Shown here one piece after another: positions 39,188 through 46,413 of a stretch of DNA of 46,413 nt. Position 1 is the stretch's first letter. Every line of letters starts with the position of its first letter. Source of the stretch: Halomicronema sp. CCY15110 (lineage in GTDB: Bacteria; Cyanobacteriota; Cyanobacteriia; Phormidesmidales; Phormidesmidaceae); the NCBI RefSeq assembly GCF_016888165.1, contig NZ_JACSWC010000205.1:1-46413 (forward strand), written 5' to 3'. The translations under genes were made by a program, and so were the position numbers. The notes under the pieces are model-generated. The model was given only the letters and a program-made list of their open reading frames with translations, did not search any database and was not told the DNA's origin.

Positions 39188-41785
39188 GTGGCGGATAAAT
39201 ACACCCCCGCAGCGATCGAGGAAAAGTGGCAGCAGGTTTGGGCAGAACAAGGGCTAGATAAGACGGACGAAGACCCTAGCAAGCCTAAGTTTTACGCGCT
39301 GTCGATGTTTCCCTATCCTTCTGGCAACCTGCACATGGGCCACGTGCGCAACTACACGATTACCGATGTGATTGCGCGGGTGCGGCGGATGCAGGGCTAT
39401 CGCGTGTTGCACCCCATGGGCTGGGATGCGTTTGGTTTGCCCGCCGAAAACGCGGCGATCGATCGCGGCATCCACCCCGCTAAGTGGACTGATCAGAATA
39501 TTGCCCAGATGCGCGCCCAGCTCCAGCAGTTGGGACTCTCTTACGATTGGGATCGCGAAGTCGCCACCTGCTCCCCCGACTATTACAAATGGACGCAGTG
39601 GAGCTTCATTCAGTTCTTGAAAGCGGGGTTGGCCTATCAGAAAGAAGCGGCGGTGAACTGGGATCCCATCGACCAAACGGTGCTCGCTAACGAACAGGTA
39701 GACAGCGAAGGTAAATCCTGGCGATCGGGTGCAAAAGTGGAGCGCAAGCTGCTGAAGCAGTGGTTCTTGAAAATCACCGCCTACGCCGACGAACTCTTGC
39801 AAGATTTGGACAAACTCCCCGGCTGGCCCGAGCGCGTACGCCTGATGCAGGAAAACTGGATCAGCAAATCCACCGGGGCCAAGGTCGTCTTCACCACCGA
39901 ACAGGGCGATGATTTAGAGGTGTTTACCACCCGGCCCGATACCCTGTGGGGCGCGACGTTTATGGTGCTGTCACCGGAGCATCCCCTGGTGGATAAGTTG
40001 ACCACGGCGGAGCAAAAGAGCGCGATCGCCACTTACCAAGCCGAAGCCGCCGCCAAAAGCGACATCGATCGCACCGACGAAGGCAAAGAAAAATCCGGTG
40101 TCTGGACGGGCAGCTACGCCATCAATCCCGTCAATGACGCCAAAATCCCCATCTGGATTGCCGACTACGTGCTGATGGGTTACGGCACCGGGGCGATTAT
40201 GGCGGTGCCCGCCCACGATCAGCGCGACTTTGAGTTTGCCCGTAAGTTTGGCCTGGAGGTCAAGGTCGTGGTGCAACCCGAAGGCGACACCTTAGACGGC
40301 GCGACCATGGCGGAAGCGTGGCCCGGTGAGGGCGTCATGGTGCATTCCGGCCCGTTAGACGGTACTCCAGCGGGGAAAGGGGCAGGGCGGAGCGTCGAGA
40401 AAGCGATCTCCTGGCTGGAAACAGCCGATAAAGGCGAAGGCCAAGACAACTTCCGTCTGCGGGACTGGTTGATTTCGCGCCAGCGCTATTGGGGCGTACC
40501 GATTCCCGTGATTCACTGCCCCAGTTGCGGCACCGTCCCGGTGCCCGACGAGCAACTACCCGTAGAGTTGCCGGAAAATGTGGAGTTCAGCGGTCGCGGC
40601 GCGTCGCCCCTGTCGCAACTGGGCGACTGGGTGAATGTGCCTTGTCCCACCTGTGGCGAGGCCGCCCAGCGCGAAACTGACACGATGGACACCTTTATCG
40701 ACTCGTCGTGGTATTTCTTGCGGTTCACCGATGCTAATAACGAAGGGGCGATCTTCGATTCCGCTAAGGCGAACGACTGGATGCCCGTCGATCAGTATGT
40801 CGGGGGCATTGAGCACGCCATTTTGCACTTACTCTACTCACGGTTCTTCACCAAGGTGTTGCGCGATCGCGGCCTCATCAACATCGACGAACCGTTCAGC
40901 CGTTTGCTGACCCAGGGCATGGTGCAAAACATTACTTACAAAAATCCGAAGACGGGCAAATATATCCCCACTGATGAAATCACGGAGATCGAACATCCCG
41001 TCGATCCGTCCACCGGTGATCCGCTAGAAGGCTTCTACGAAAAGATGTCGAAGTCCAAGTACAACGGCGTCGCCCCGCAGGATGTGCTGGGCAAATACGG
41101 AGCCGACACCGCCCGCATGTTCATCCTCTTCAAAGCCCCGCCTGAAAAAGACTTGGAATGGGACGATGCCGATGTCGAAGGGCAATATCGCTTCCTCAAT
41201 CGCGTCTGGCGACTGGTCACCGAGTTTGCCGAAAATCCCGCTGCGGCGAAATCGGTAGGGGCGCACGGCCGTGCGCCCCTACCGGAAACCTTGTCCAAAC
41301 CGGAAAAAGACCTGCGCCGCGCCGTTCACATCGCCATTAAGGAAATCAGCGAAGACATTGAGGGCGACTATCAGTTCAACACCGCTGTGTCGGAATTGAT
41401 GAAGCTCAGCAACGCTTTGACTGATGCCAAATGCGCCGATTCTCCGGTCTACGCGGAGGGTATTTATACCCTGGTGAAGCTGATCGCGCCCTTTGCGCCC
41501 CACATTGCGGATGAACTGTGGGCGCAACTGGGCAGAACAGGATCGATTCATCAGCAGGGTTGGCCCGTGTTGGATGAATCAGCGCTAGTTGCTGACGAGA
41601 TCACCCTCGTTATCCAAATCATGGGCAAAACCCGTGGCACCATCGAAGTCCCTGCCGACTCCGACAAAGCCGCGTTAGAAAAATATGCCCGCGAGTCCGA
41701 CATCGCGCAAAAATATCTCGACGGTAAGGAAATCATCAAGGTGATCGTGGTGCCGGGCAAGTTGGTTAACTTTGTGGCGAAGTAA
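39188..41785 (+). CDS. leuS: Leucyl-tRNA synthetase
   Basis: LeuS charges tRNA-Leu in the cytosol. The class I motifs HMGH (49-52) and KMSKS (619-623) are present, with the editing (CP1) domain between them and the anticodon-binding C-terminal domain after. The start is a GTG at 39188, preceded by an AAGAAGGAG-type ribosome site. Its 865 residues are about normal. A 32-bp perfect palindrome at 41253-41284 adds in-frame [10 protein letters not shown] near residues 690-699, between catalytic and anticodon domains. Single essential gene; no operon partner. Confidence 0.97.
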   Translation: MADKYTPAAIEEKWQQVWAEQGLDKTDEDPSKPKFYALSMFPYPSGNLHMGHVRNYTITDVIARVRRMQGYRVLHPMGWDAFGLPAENAAIDRGIHPAKWTDQNIAQMRAQLQQLGLSYDWDREVATCSPDYYKWTQWSFIQFLKAGLAYQKEAAVNWDPIDQTVLANEQVDSEGKSWRSGAKVERKLLKQWFLKITAYADELLQDLDKLPGWPERVRLMQENWISKSTGAKVVFTTEQGDDLEVFTTRPDTLWGATFMVLSPEHPLVDKLTTAEQKSAIATYQAEAAAKSDIDRTDEGKEKSGVWTGSYAINPVNDAKIPIWIADYVLMGYGTGAIMAVPAHDQRDFEFARKFGLEVKVVVQPEGDTLDGATMAEAWPGEGVMVHSGPLDGTPAGKGAGRSVEKAISWLETADKGEGQDNFRLRDWLISRQRYWGVPIPVIHCPSCGTVPVPDEQLPVELPENVEFSGRGASPLSQLGDWVNVPCPTCGEAAQRETDTMDTFIDSSWYFLRFTDANNEGAIFDSAKANDWMPVDQYVGGIEHAILHLLYSRFFTKVLRDRGLINIDEPFSRLLTQGMVQNITYKNPKTGKYIPTDEITEIEHPVDPSTGDPLEGFYEKMSKSKYNGVAPQDVLGKYGADTARMFILFKAPPEKDLEWDDADVEGQYRFLNRVWRLVTEFAENPAAAKSVGAHGRAPLPETLSKPEKDLRRAVHIAIKEISEDIEGDYQFNTAVSELMKLSNALTDAKCADSPVYAEGIYTLVKLIAPFAPHIADELWAQLGRTGSIHQQGWPVLDESALVADEITLVIQIMGKTRGTIEVPADSDKAALEKYARESDIAQKYLDGKEIIKVIVVPGKLVNFVAK
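41253..41284. repeat. 32-bp perfect palindrome inside leuS
   Basis: Positions 41253-41284 are a perfect inverted repeat centred on GGCC (41267-41270). In frame it encodes VGAHGRAPL, a peptide known from similar palindromic intergenic repeats in cyanobacteria. It appears to be inserted without breaking the gene. Confidence 0.85.
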
Positions 41786-42212
41786 GCTGGAGGCGATCGC
41801 CCTCATATGGTGTGTGTGTCATGCCGCACCTGAGTAAACCCACCGCAGAGATCAGCAACGGCTGCACGAAAATATAACGTCATCTCCTTGACTCTACGGC
41901 GGCTCTGAACACTCTGGTAAGCGTGATGTTGCTTGGCAGCACTGACTGTTCTAGACGGCCATCTCGCGGTGTCGGTATCAGCCTTACTTGAGCGCCCACG
42001 TATTGACAAGAGCCAATAAGCCTCTTTAGAGAAATTTCCCAAGGGCTGAAGCTCAGTGCTAATCCACGACTGGTTGTGGACTCTGCTAACGGGGCAACAC
42101 ATTGAGTTGGCAGAGTTGGCATTGTAATAAAAAACTCCCCCAATCACTCAAACGTGACTGAGGGAGCCGACGGATAATGCCGGGTGCAATTTAAGCAGTG
42201 ACCATCTGGCAA
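41786..42212. other. Gene-free stretch after leuS
   Basis: No conserved reading frame seen; only the minus-strand terminator of the PEP-CTERM gene at its end. Confidence 0.55.
42126..42166 (-). terminator. Terminator of the PEP-CTERM gene
   Basis: On the minus strand CTCCC...GTCAC pairs with GTGA...GGGAG (outer 5 bp, inner 4 bp), followed by six T. Confidence 0.75.
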
Positions 42213-42860
42213 CTAAGCTTGCTGAAGCTTTTTGCGACGAGTGGCGGCAATGACTCCCCCAACTGACAACAAACCTAACATTGCTGCGGGTTCAGGGATG
42301 GTGGGAACTTCCGGCTCAACTACGCGCTGGCCGAACCCATAGAACGAGAAGTGGGACAAATCAGGGCTACCACCACCGTTAGGAATTACGCCCTTGGTGT
42401 CCCATGCACCGCTGGTCGAGAGGCCATCCCAGAAATAAGAAGCGAAAGAGTTACCCGCCTTCACCACAAACATGCCGTACTGGTACTTGTTAGTAATGCT
42501 TTTATCCAGTTCCCAGGTACCAGATTGCTTGTTGCCACTGAAGCTAAATCCGCCTGTGGAGCCACCGCTACCATTATCAACCTTGATTTCGCCCGATACG
42601 AAAGAACCACTTTCCCAGTCGATATCGAACAGGCCGTCAAGGTTCTGATTGCTGTTGTTACCTGAGATCGGGCCTTCGCAGCCACTTACACCACTGAAGG
42701 CATTCAAGTTACAGCTAGCTTGAACCGCAGTTGGCTGATCATTGCTGTCGCTATTCTTATTCTTGCCGTTGCCCTTAGCGGATGCGCCATCGGCAAACAT
42801 GGCTACGGTACTGACGGCTAGCAAGGAAGAGCCGATTAGTAATACAAGGTGTTTTTTCAT
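42213..42860 (-). CDS. PEP-CTERM surface protein
   Basis: A secreted protein with an N-terminal signal peptide (MKKHLVLLIGSSLLAVS, cut near ASA) and a C-terminal sorting signal: VPTIPEPAAMLGLLSVGG, then a short helix and RRKK. PEP-CTERM proteins are processed by exosortase (EpsH/XrtH-type) and linked to extracellular polysaccharide. The body (about 30-190) is Gly/Ser/Asn-rich, low complexity, with an even pattern of Trp/Tyr, and one Cys pair (SCNLN, GCEGP). The start ATG at 42860 is chosen because it begins a clean signal peptide; longer in-frame codons precede it. Confidence 0.92.
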   Translation of the reverse strand: MKKHLVLLIGSSLLAVSTVAMFADGASAKGNGKNKNSDSNDQPTAVQASCNLNAFSGVSGCEGPISGNNSNQNLDGLFDIDWESGSFVSGEIKVDNGSGGSTGGFSFSGNKQSGTWELDKSITNKYQYGMFVVKAGNSFASYFWDGLSTSGAWDTKGVIPNGGGSPDLSHFSFYGFGQRVVEPEVPTIPEPAAMLGLLSVGGVIAATRRKKLQQA

Positions 42861-43242
42861 GGTTCTCGGGATTGGAGGGTCGACTGCTTTACTCTCGCTA
42901 GATGGCCACAATGGCGCGAGGAGTCTGAGAGAGGCGTGGCACCCAGGAAGATACTGACTCGGAACTTAACTTGTCCTGAGTTCCCTACATACTGGCCTGG
43001 CTTGAGTATCAGAAGTTACCGGAAATACACTGAACTCGCAGACCTTCACAAACTCTTTAATCTCCTGAAGCACTCTAACAAGACGACTTTGGCAGCGGGG
43101 AGCGGCTACAACAATCGGTGAGTGCCTTGCTGTTTTTCCTATGCGGAATACGGTCGAGATCGCCACAGATGCGCTTGGGGGACTCGTTAGAGGAGCCACC
43201 GTTTGCCCAGCTCTGCCGCACAAAACACTAGGATAAAGACTT
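42861..43242. other. Intergenic stretch
   Basis: No gene is seen. A small 6-bp inverted repeat (GGAACT/AGTTCC, about 42961-42984) is the only structure noted. Confidence 0.55.
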
Positions 43243-44619
43243 GTGCCGATGGGCTTGTGGGAAGGGGATAAAGCGCTGATGACTCCATTTTTGCCGCGCT
43301 TTGGGCGACTGGCGATCGCCAATATCGTATCGAATTTGATGGTGCCGCTGGCGGGCATTATCGACACGGCATTTTTAGGACACCTGGCCGACGTGCGTCA
43401 CTTAGGCGGCGTTGCGATCGCCTCGGTGATTTTCAATTTGGTGTACTGGAGCTTTGGCTTTTTGCGCATGGGCACCACGGGGCTGACGGCCCAGGCCTTT
43501 GGTCGCCGTGACACCGCTGCGATGAACTTGCTGTTGCTGCGCAACGGATTGCTGGCGGTGGTGCTGGGCCTACTGATTGTGATGCTGCAAGGGCCGATTC
43601 GAGAAATCGGGTTTTGGTTGCTCAATGCGGAACCCGATGTCCGTTTGTCCGGGGAAGCCTTTTTCAACGCGCGGATTTGGGGTGCTCCGGCGGTGTTAGC
43701 CAATTACGTGCTGTTGGGGCGGTTTTTGGGCTGCGGCCAGGGCCGACGGGTGGTGCTGCTCTCGGTCGTGGGAAATGGGGGCAATATCTTGCTGGATTAT
43801 TGGTTTATTCGCGAGCTGGGCTGGGAGAGTGCCGGGGCCGGGGCCGCCACGGCGATTAGTCAGGGCTTGATGTTCGCCGTGGGCTTGGGTTTGTTGCTAA
43901 GGGAGGTGGCGATCGCTGACCTCTGGCAACTGCGTCCCCAGCTTTGGGACAAAACCGCCCTCACCGCCATGGTGCAACTCAACCGTGACATTATGGTCCG
44001 CACCTTTGCGCTGCTGCTGAGCTTTGCGCTGTTCACGAATTGGAGCTCCGCTTTGGGCAGCGAGATTTTAGCGGCTAACACGTTGCTGCTACAGGTCGTG
44101 ACGCTGACCTCGTACTTTATTGACGGACTGGCGTTTGCTACGGAGACTTTTGCGGGGCAGTTTTATGGCGCGGGGGCAGCGGCTCAGCTCCGCACCTTGC
44201 TCGTTTGGGGTCTGAGTAGCAGCGTGGTGTTCGGGATGGCGATCGCCCTCACTTTTAGCCTGTTTACGCAACCGCTGTTTCGCCTGATGACCCAGCATCA
44301 GGCTGTGATTGACCAAGTGCAATCGTTAGTTTGGTGGCTAGTGCCGACCTTGACGCTGGGGGCGATCGCCTTCTTGCTAGACGGCTATTTTATAGGGCTG
44401 ACCCAGGGGCACCTGTTGCGCAACTCAACGCTACTCGCCAGCGGCCTGGGCTTTTTGCCGTTGGGGCTCCTCGCCCGCCATTGGCAGAGTCCCGCTGTGT
44501 TATGGATGGCGTTAGCTAGCTTTATGACCGTGCGAGCGCTCACGCTGGGCAGCCAAGTGGCGCGCAGTTTGTCATTGGCGCAAGCCCAAGTGACCGATCC
44601 TGACGCAGCAGCGCTGTGA
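43243..44619 (+). CDS. MATE-family exporter (DinF-like)
   Basis: A 12-helix cation-coupled multidrug/toxin exporter in the inner membrane. Family marks are the N-terminal PLAGIIDTAFLGHL segment with the conserved Asp in helix 1, GTTGLTAQAFGRRD after helix 2, and LGCGQGRRVVLLSV. Length (458) is normal for the DinF subgroup. Starts at GTG 43243, ATG 43249 and ATG 43279 are all in frame; AGGA at about 43229 supports 43243, and AAGGGG supports 43279. Confidence 0.9.
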   Translation: MPMGLWEGDKALMTPFLPRFGRLAIANIVSNLMVPLAGIIDTAFLGHLADVRHLGGVAIASVIFNLVYWSFGFLRMGTTGLTAQAFGRRDTAAMNLLLLRNGLLAVVLGLLIVMLQGPIREIGFWLLNAEPDVRLSGEAFFNARIWGAPAVLANYVLLGRFLGCGQGRRVVLLSVVGNGGNILLDYWFIRELGWESAGAGAATAISQGLMFAVGLGLLLREVAIADLWQLRPQLWDKTALTAMVQLNRDIMVRTFALLLSFALFTNWSSALGSEILAANTLLLQVVTLTSYFIDGLAFATETFAGQFYGAGAAAQLRTLLVWGLSSSVVFGMAIALTFSLFTQPLFRLMTQHQAVIDQVQSLVWWLVPTLTLGAIAFLLDGYFIGLTQGHLLRNSTLLASGLGFLPLGLLARHWQSPAVLWMALASFMTVRALTLGSQVARSLSLAQAQVTDPDAAAL

Positions 44620-44662
44620 ATCGGACTCCGGCTCCGCTACATTTCCTCGCGCGATGATGGGA

Positions 44663-45097
44663 TTACGCTTCGGGAGACAGGTCGGCGGCCTTGGCCTGCA
44701 TCATTTTGAAAATGTTGTAAAAGCCGTTAGCCCGTGAAGGCGTCAAGCTGACATCGAGCTGCGTTTCCTTGATAAAGTCGGGCGACAGATCAACGACTTC
44801 CTGAGGGGTCAGGCCATTCATGCCGCGAATCAAAAAGGCCACCAGGCCCTTGGTAATCTGCGCATCGGACTCACCCAAGTAATGCAGCTTGCCGTCTTCT
44901 AAATCAGCAATGACATACACCTGAGAGACGCAGCCCTTGACCTTGTTGTCGTCAGTTTTCTCAGCTTCAGGAAACTCCTCTAGCTTTTTAGCGAGCCAGA
45001 GGAGTTGTTCGTAACGCCGCTTGGGATCAGTAGCTTTTTGGAACCGCTGAACCAGTTTTTCGATGGAGGCGGGGCGGGCAGAAGAGGACGCAGACAT
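44663..45097 (-). CDS. sufE: SufE-family sulfur-acceptor protein
   Basis: SufE takes persulfide sulfur from a cysteine desulfurase and activates it for Fe-S cluster assembly. The acceptor Cys56 lies in VKGCVSQVYV, followed by the usual SDAQITKGLVAFLIRG and NIFKMM. 144 residues is typical. The start at 45097 (MSASSSARPAS) is preferred over 45124, which adds a hydrophobic leader not seen in the family. Confidence 0.93.
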   Translation of the reverse strand: MSASSSARPASIEKLVQRFQKATDPKRRYEQLLWLAKKLEEFPEAEKTDDNKVKGCVSQVYVIADLEDGKLHYLGESDAQITKGLVAFLIRGMNGLTPQEVVDLSPDFIKETQLDVSLTPSRANGFYNIFKMMQAKAADLSPEA

Positions 45098-45167
45098 GGG
45101 GCAGGCGATCGCAACAAACGACAAATGGCTTAAAAAGTAACCTTCCCCATTGTAAAGAGGTATCGGC

Positions 45168-46070
45168 TTAAAGTTCGCCCCTCAGCACTGACCGCATCCG
45201 TAAAAAAGGACAGCGCGAGCTGCTGTGGGTCGTGGCGGCTGGGCCAAGTTGGTTGATTTGATACCCCTCGGGATAGGTGCGATTAGCTTGATCGACGCTG
45301 AAATGAGGGCGCTGCCGCTTTGGTAACCAGGGCATCAGGCGCTGGCGTAACTGCAAGCCTTGCACAATGACCTGGTTTAACCAGGGTGGCGGAGCGGGCC
45401 AACCAAACGCAGTTTGCATCGGTTCATCGGCAATGGCGCGCACTAAGTTGGGCACCAGCGGGGCGGCGATCGCAGGCAGCCAGCCCTGCATCAATTTGAC
45501 CACCGCGTCCCCCACCGCTCGATTATCGGGATGGTATTGAAAATGCTCAGCTTCGTAAGCCCGGTTAAAGTCGTAAAACGCTTCATAGGTGTTGGGAATA
45601 TGGTGCAGGCCCATCCGCTGCCCCACCACTCGCCAAAACTCAAACAGGGCTTGCTTTTCTAAACTGGTGAAGGGTCGCCAACCAAAGAATTGATTCCAGC
45701 GCACGGGTTCGTAGATCAAGGTTGATAAGACGTAGAGAAAGTCTTCGTTGTAAATGTGGAAGCGTTGATGAATGCGATTCATTTGGGCGATCGCGGCTTG
45801 TCCTCTAGAGCTGTCGTAGCCCCATTTCAGGATGTTGCCCAAGATCAGGGTGGTATCGTCGTAGCGTTTTTGCGGACGAAACTCAAACTCGCCCGTTTTT
45901 CGCAGCAGGGAGGAAATCCGGGGCACGCAAAAGGTCTTCAAAACCGCAATCTCTAAAGAACGGTTGAGTTCCCAAGGAAAGTCATATCCGGCTAACCGAT
46001 AACAGATAGCGACAGGATCTATCTCAGCAGAAGATACTGCTAGCGGTAATGTTGGATTCAAATCAGACAT
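45168..46070 (-). CDS. MpaB/DUF2236-family oxygenase
   Basis: A helical protein of the MpaB/rubber-oxygenase-like (DUF2236) family, which includes heme-dependent oxygenases. Family-like motifs are RIHQRFHIYNEDFLYVLST and YEPVRWNQFFGWRPFT, with a later EFWRVVGQRMGLHHIP. The putative heme-ligand residues are among the His/Arg of these motifs, but cannot be assigned with certainty. The start at 46070 (MSDLNPTLPL) avoids a non-conserved N-terminal extension to 46127. It may act on a lipid or polyene substrate; this is inference. Confidence 0.85.
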   Translation of the reverse strand: MSDLNPTLPLAVSSAEIDPVAICYRLAGYDFPWELNRSLEIAVLKTFCVPRISSLLRKTGEFEFRPQKRYDDTTLILGNILKWGYDSSRGQAAIAQMNRIHQRFHIYNEDFLYVLSTLIYEPVRWNQFFGWRPFTSLEKQALFEFWRVVGQRMGLHHIPNTYEAFYDFNRAYEAEHFQYHPDNRAVGDAVVKLMQGWLPAIAAPLVPNLVRAIADEPMQTAFGWPAPPPWLNQVIVQGLQLRQRLMPWLPKRQRPHFSVDQANRTYPEGYQINQLGPAATTHSSSRCPFLRMRSVLRGEL

Positions 46071-46413
46071 GGTGAAGCGATCGCAGTAACGTAGACTCTC
46101 CCTCTTCATGCGCCGTGGCGATCGCACCTTCCGGAGAGCTCTTAAAGCTTCATCAATTCCTTAGATAAGCTCCCGGCCCAAGAACGCCGGGGGAACTGAA
46201 CAATGAACGCCCCCATATCTCGTCTCCTTTGCTTCAAGGCGATGAGGACAACAGACTCGTTTCCTAGCTCGTTCGAGGAGGGCTGGGAAGAACGATATCA
46301 GAGCGTTGCTCTGCTCATTCAGCAATGCCGAATGCGGTTAGGGAACTGCAACTAAATAAAGTACCCGTTCAATCCGGTTTCGACTTCGCTCAACCTGCCA
46401 GTATCGAGAGTTG
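46071..46413. other. Window end without gene
   Basis: No coding or structured element recognised in the last 343 bases, apart from a HIP1 octamer-type site near the gene start. Confidence 0.5.

Noticed and set aside
41803-42147. Minus frames suggestive of an IS remnant
   Set aside because: No transposase motif, no terminal repeats and no target duplication found.
1-46413. Prophage or plasmid origin
   Set aside because: No phage structural, integrase or replication genes are visible; HIP1 sites are evenly spread.

Overview
The window comes from a cyanobacterium, most likely a filamentous Leptolyngbya-like or Nodosilinea-like lineage. The octamer GCGATCGC (HIP1) recurs dozens of times inside and between genes. 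The gene content is also cyanobacterial: a Cph2-type phytochrome/cyanobacteriochrome, a FurA-like regulator, a DpsA-type miniferritin, an Asr1405/Asl0597-family protein, a Uma2 nuclease and a PEP-CTERM protein. There are no rRNA or tRNA genes, no CRISPR array and no intact transposase that I can see.

Layout. 1-2062: a type IV pilin gene with a clear terminator, then a membrane-anchored protein of unknown function; upstream lie two strong inverted repeats. 2080-8206: purH on the minus strand, a G-rich minisatellite, an alpha/beta-hydrolase, a CHAT-protease/TPR membrane protein, a ureidoglycolate-lyase-like protein and a YciI-like protein. 8265-15267: a five-gene minus-strand cluster (GT2 glycosyltransferase, large polytopic membrane protein, FrhB-like Fe-S/flavin protein, toroid-like protein, YbhN-like flippase family) that looks like a surface-glycan locus. 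15545-16117: a Uma2 nuclease. 16404-21486: a probable SigK/RskA-type ECF sigma/anti-sigma pair beside a Tat-exported ferritin-like protein and a large mosaic protein in which a DUF4394 domain is interrupted by duplicated CHRD material.

21532-26871: isoaspartyl peptidase, an orphan HTH antitoxin-like gene, an ATP-grasp enzyme, a divergent fur/dps pair with repeated operator-like sequences, and a tightly coupled minus-strand operon (Asr1405-family protein, 2Fe-2S thioredoxin-like ferredoxin protein, 33-residue membrane peptide). 26872-30355: gene-poor, holding a hypothetical gene and a HAD phosphatase. 30356-34177: cph2, with GAF-PHY-GGDEF-EAL-GAF-GGDEF order. 34267-38650: a frameshifted SH3 lipoprotein, a CDP-alcohol phosphatidyltransferase-like protein, a cysteine hydrolase, a PIN toxin/antitoxin pair, a decayed TPR gene and an unknown protein with a C-terminal Cys cluster. 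38840-39000: a rod-like structured RNA candidate (6S-like), then leuS, which carries a 32-bp perfect palindrome in frame. 42213-46070: PEP-CTERM protein, MATE exporter, sufE and an MpaB/DUF2236-family oxygenase.

The most interesting items are the CHRD-split DUF4394 protein and its sigma/anti-sigma locus, the palindrome inside leuS, the three-histidine Dps with its repeated fur-side operator, the 33-residue coupled microprotein, the structured RNA upstream of leuS, and the glycan-like cluster containing an FrhB-family protein.
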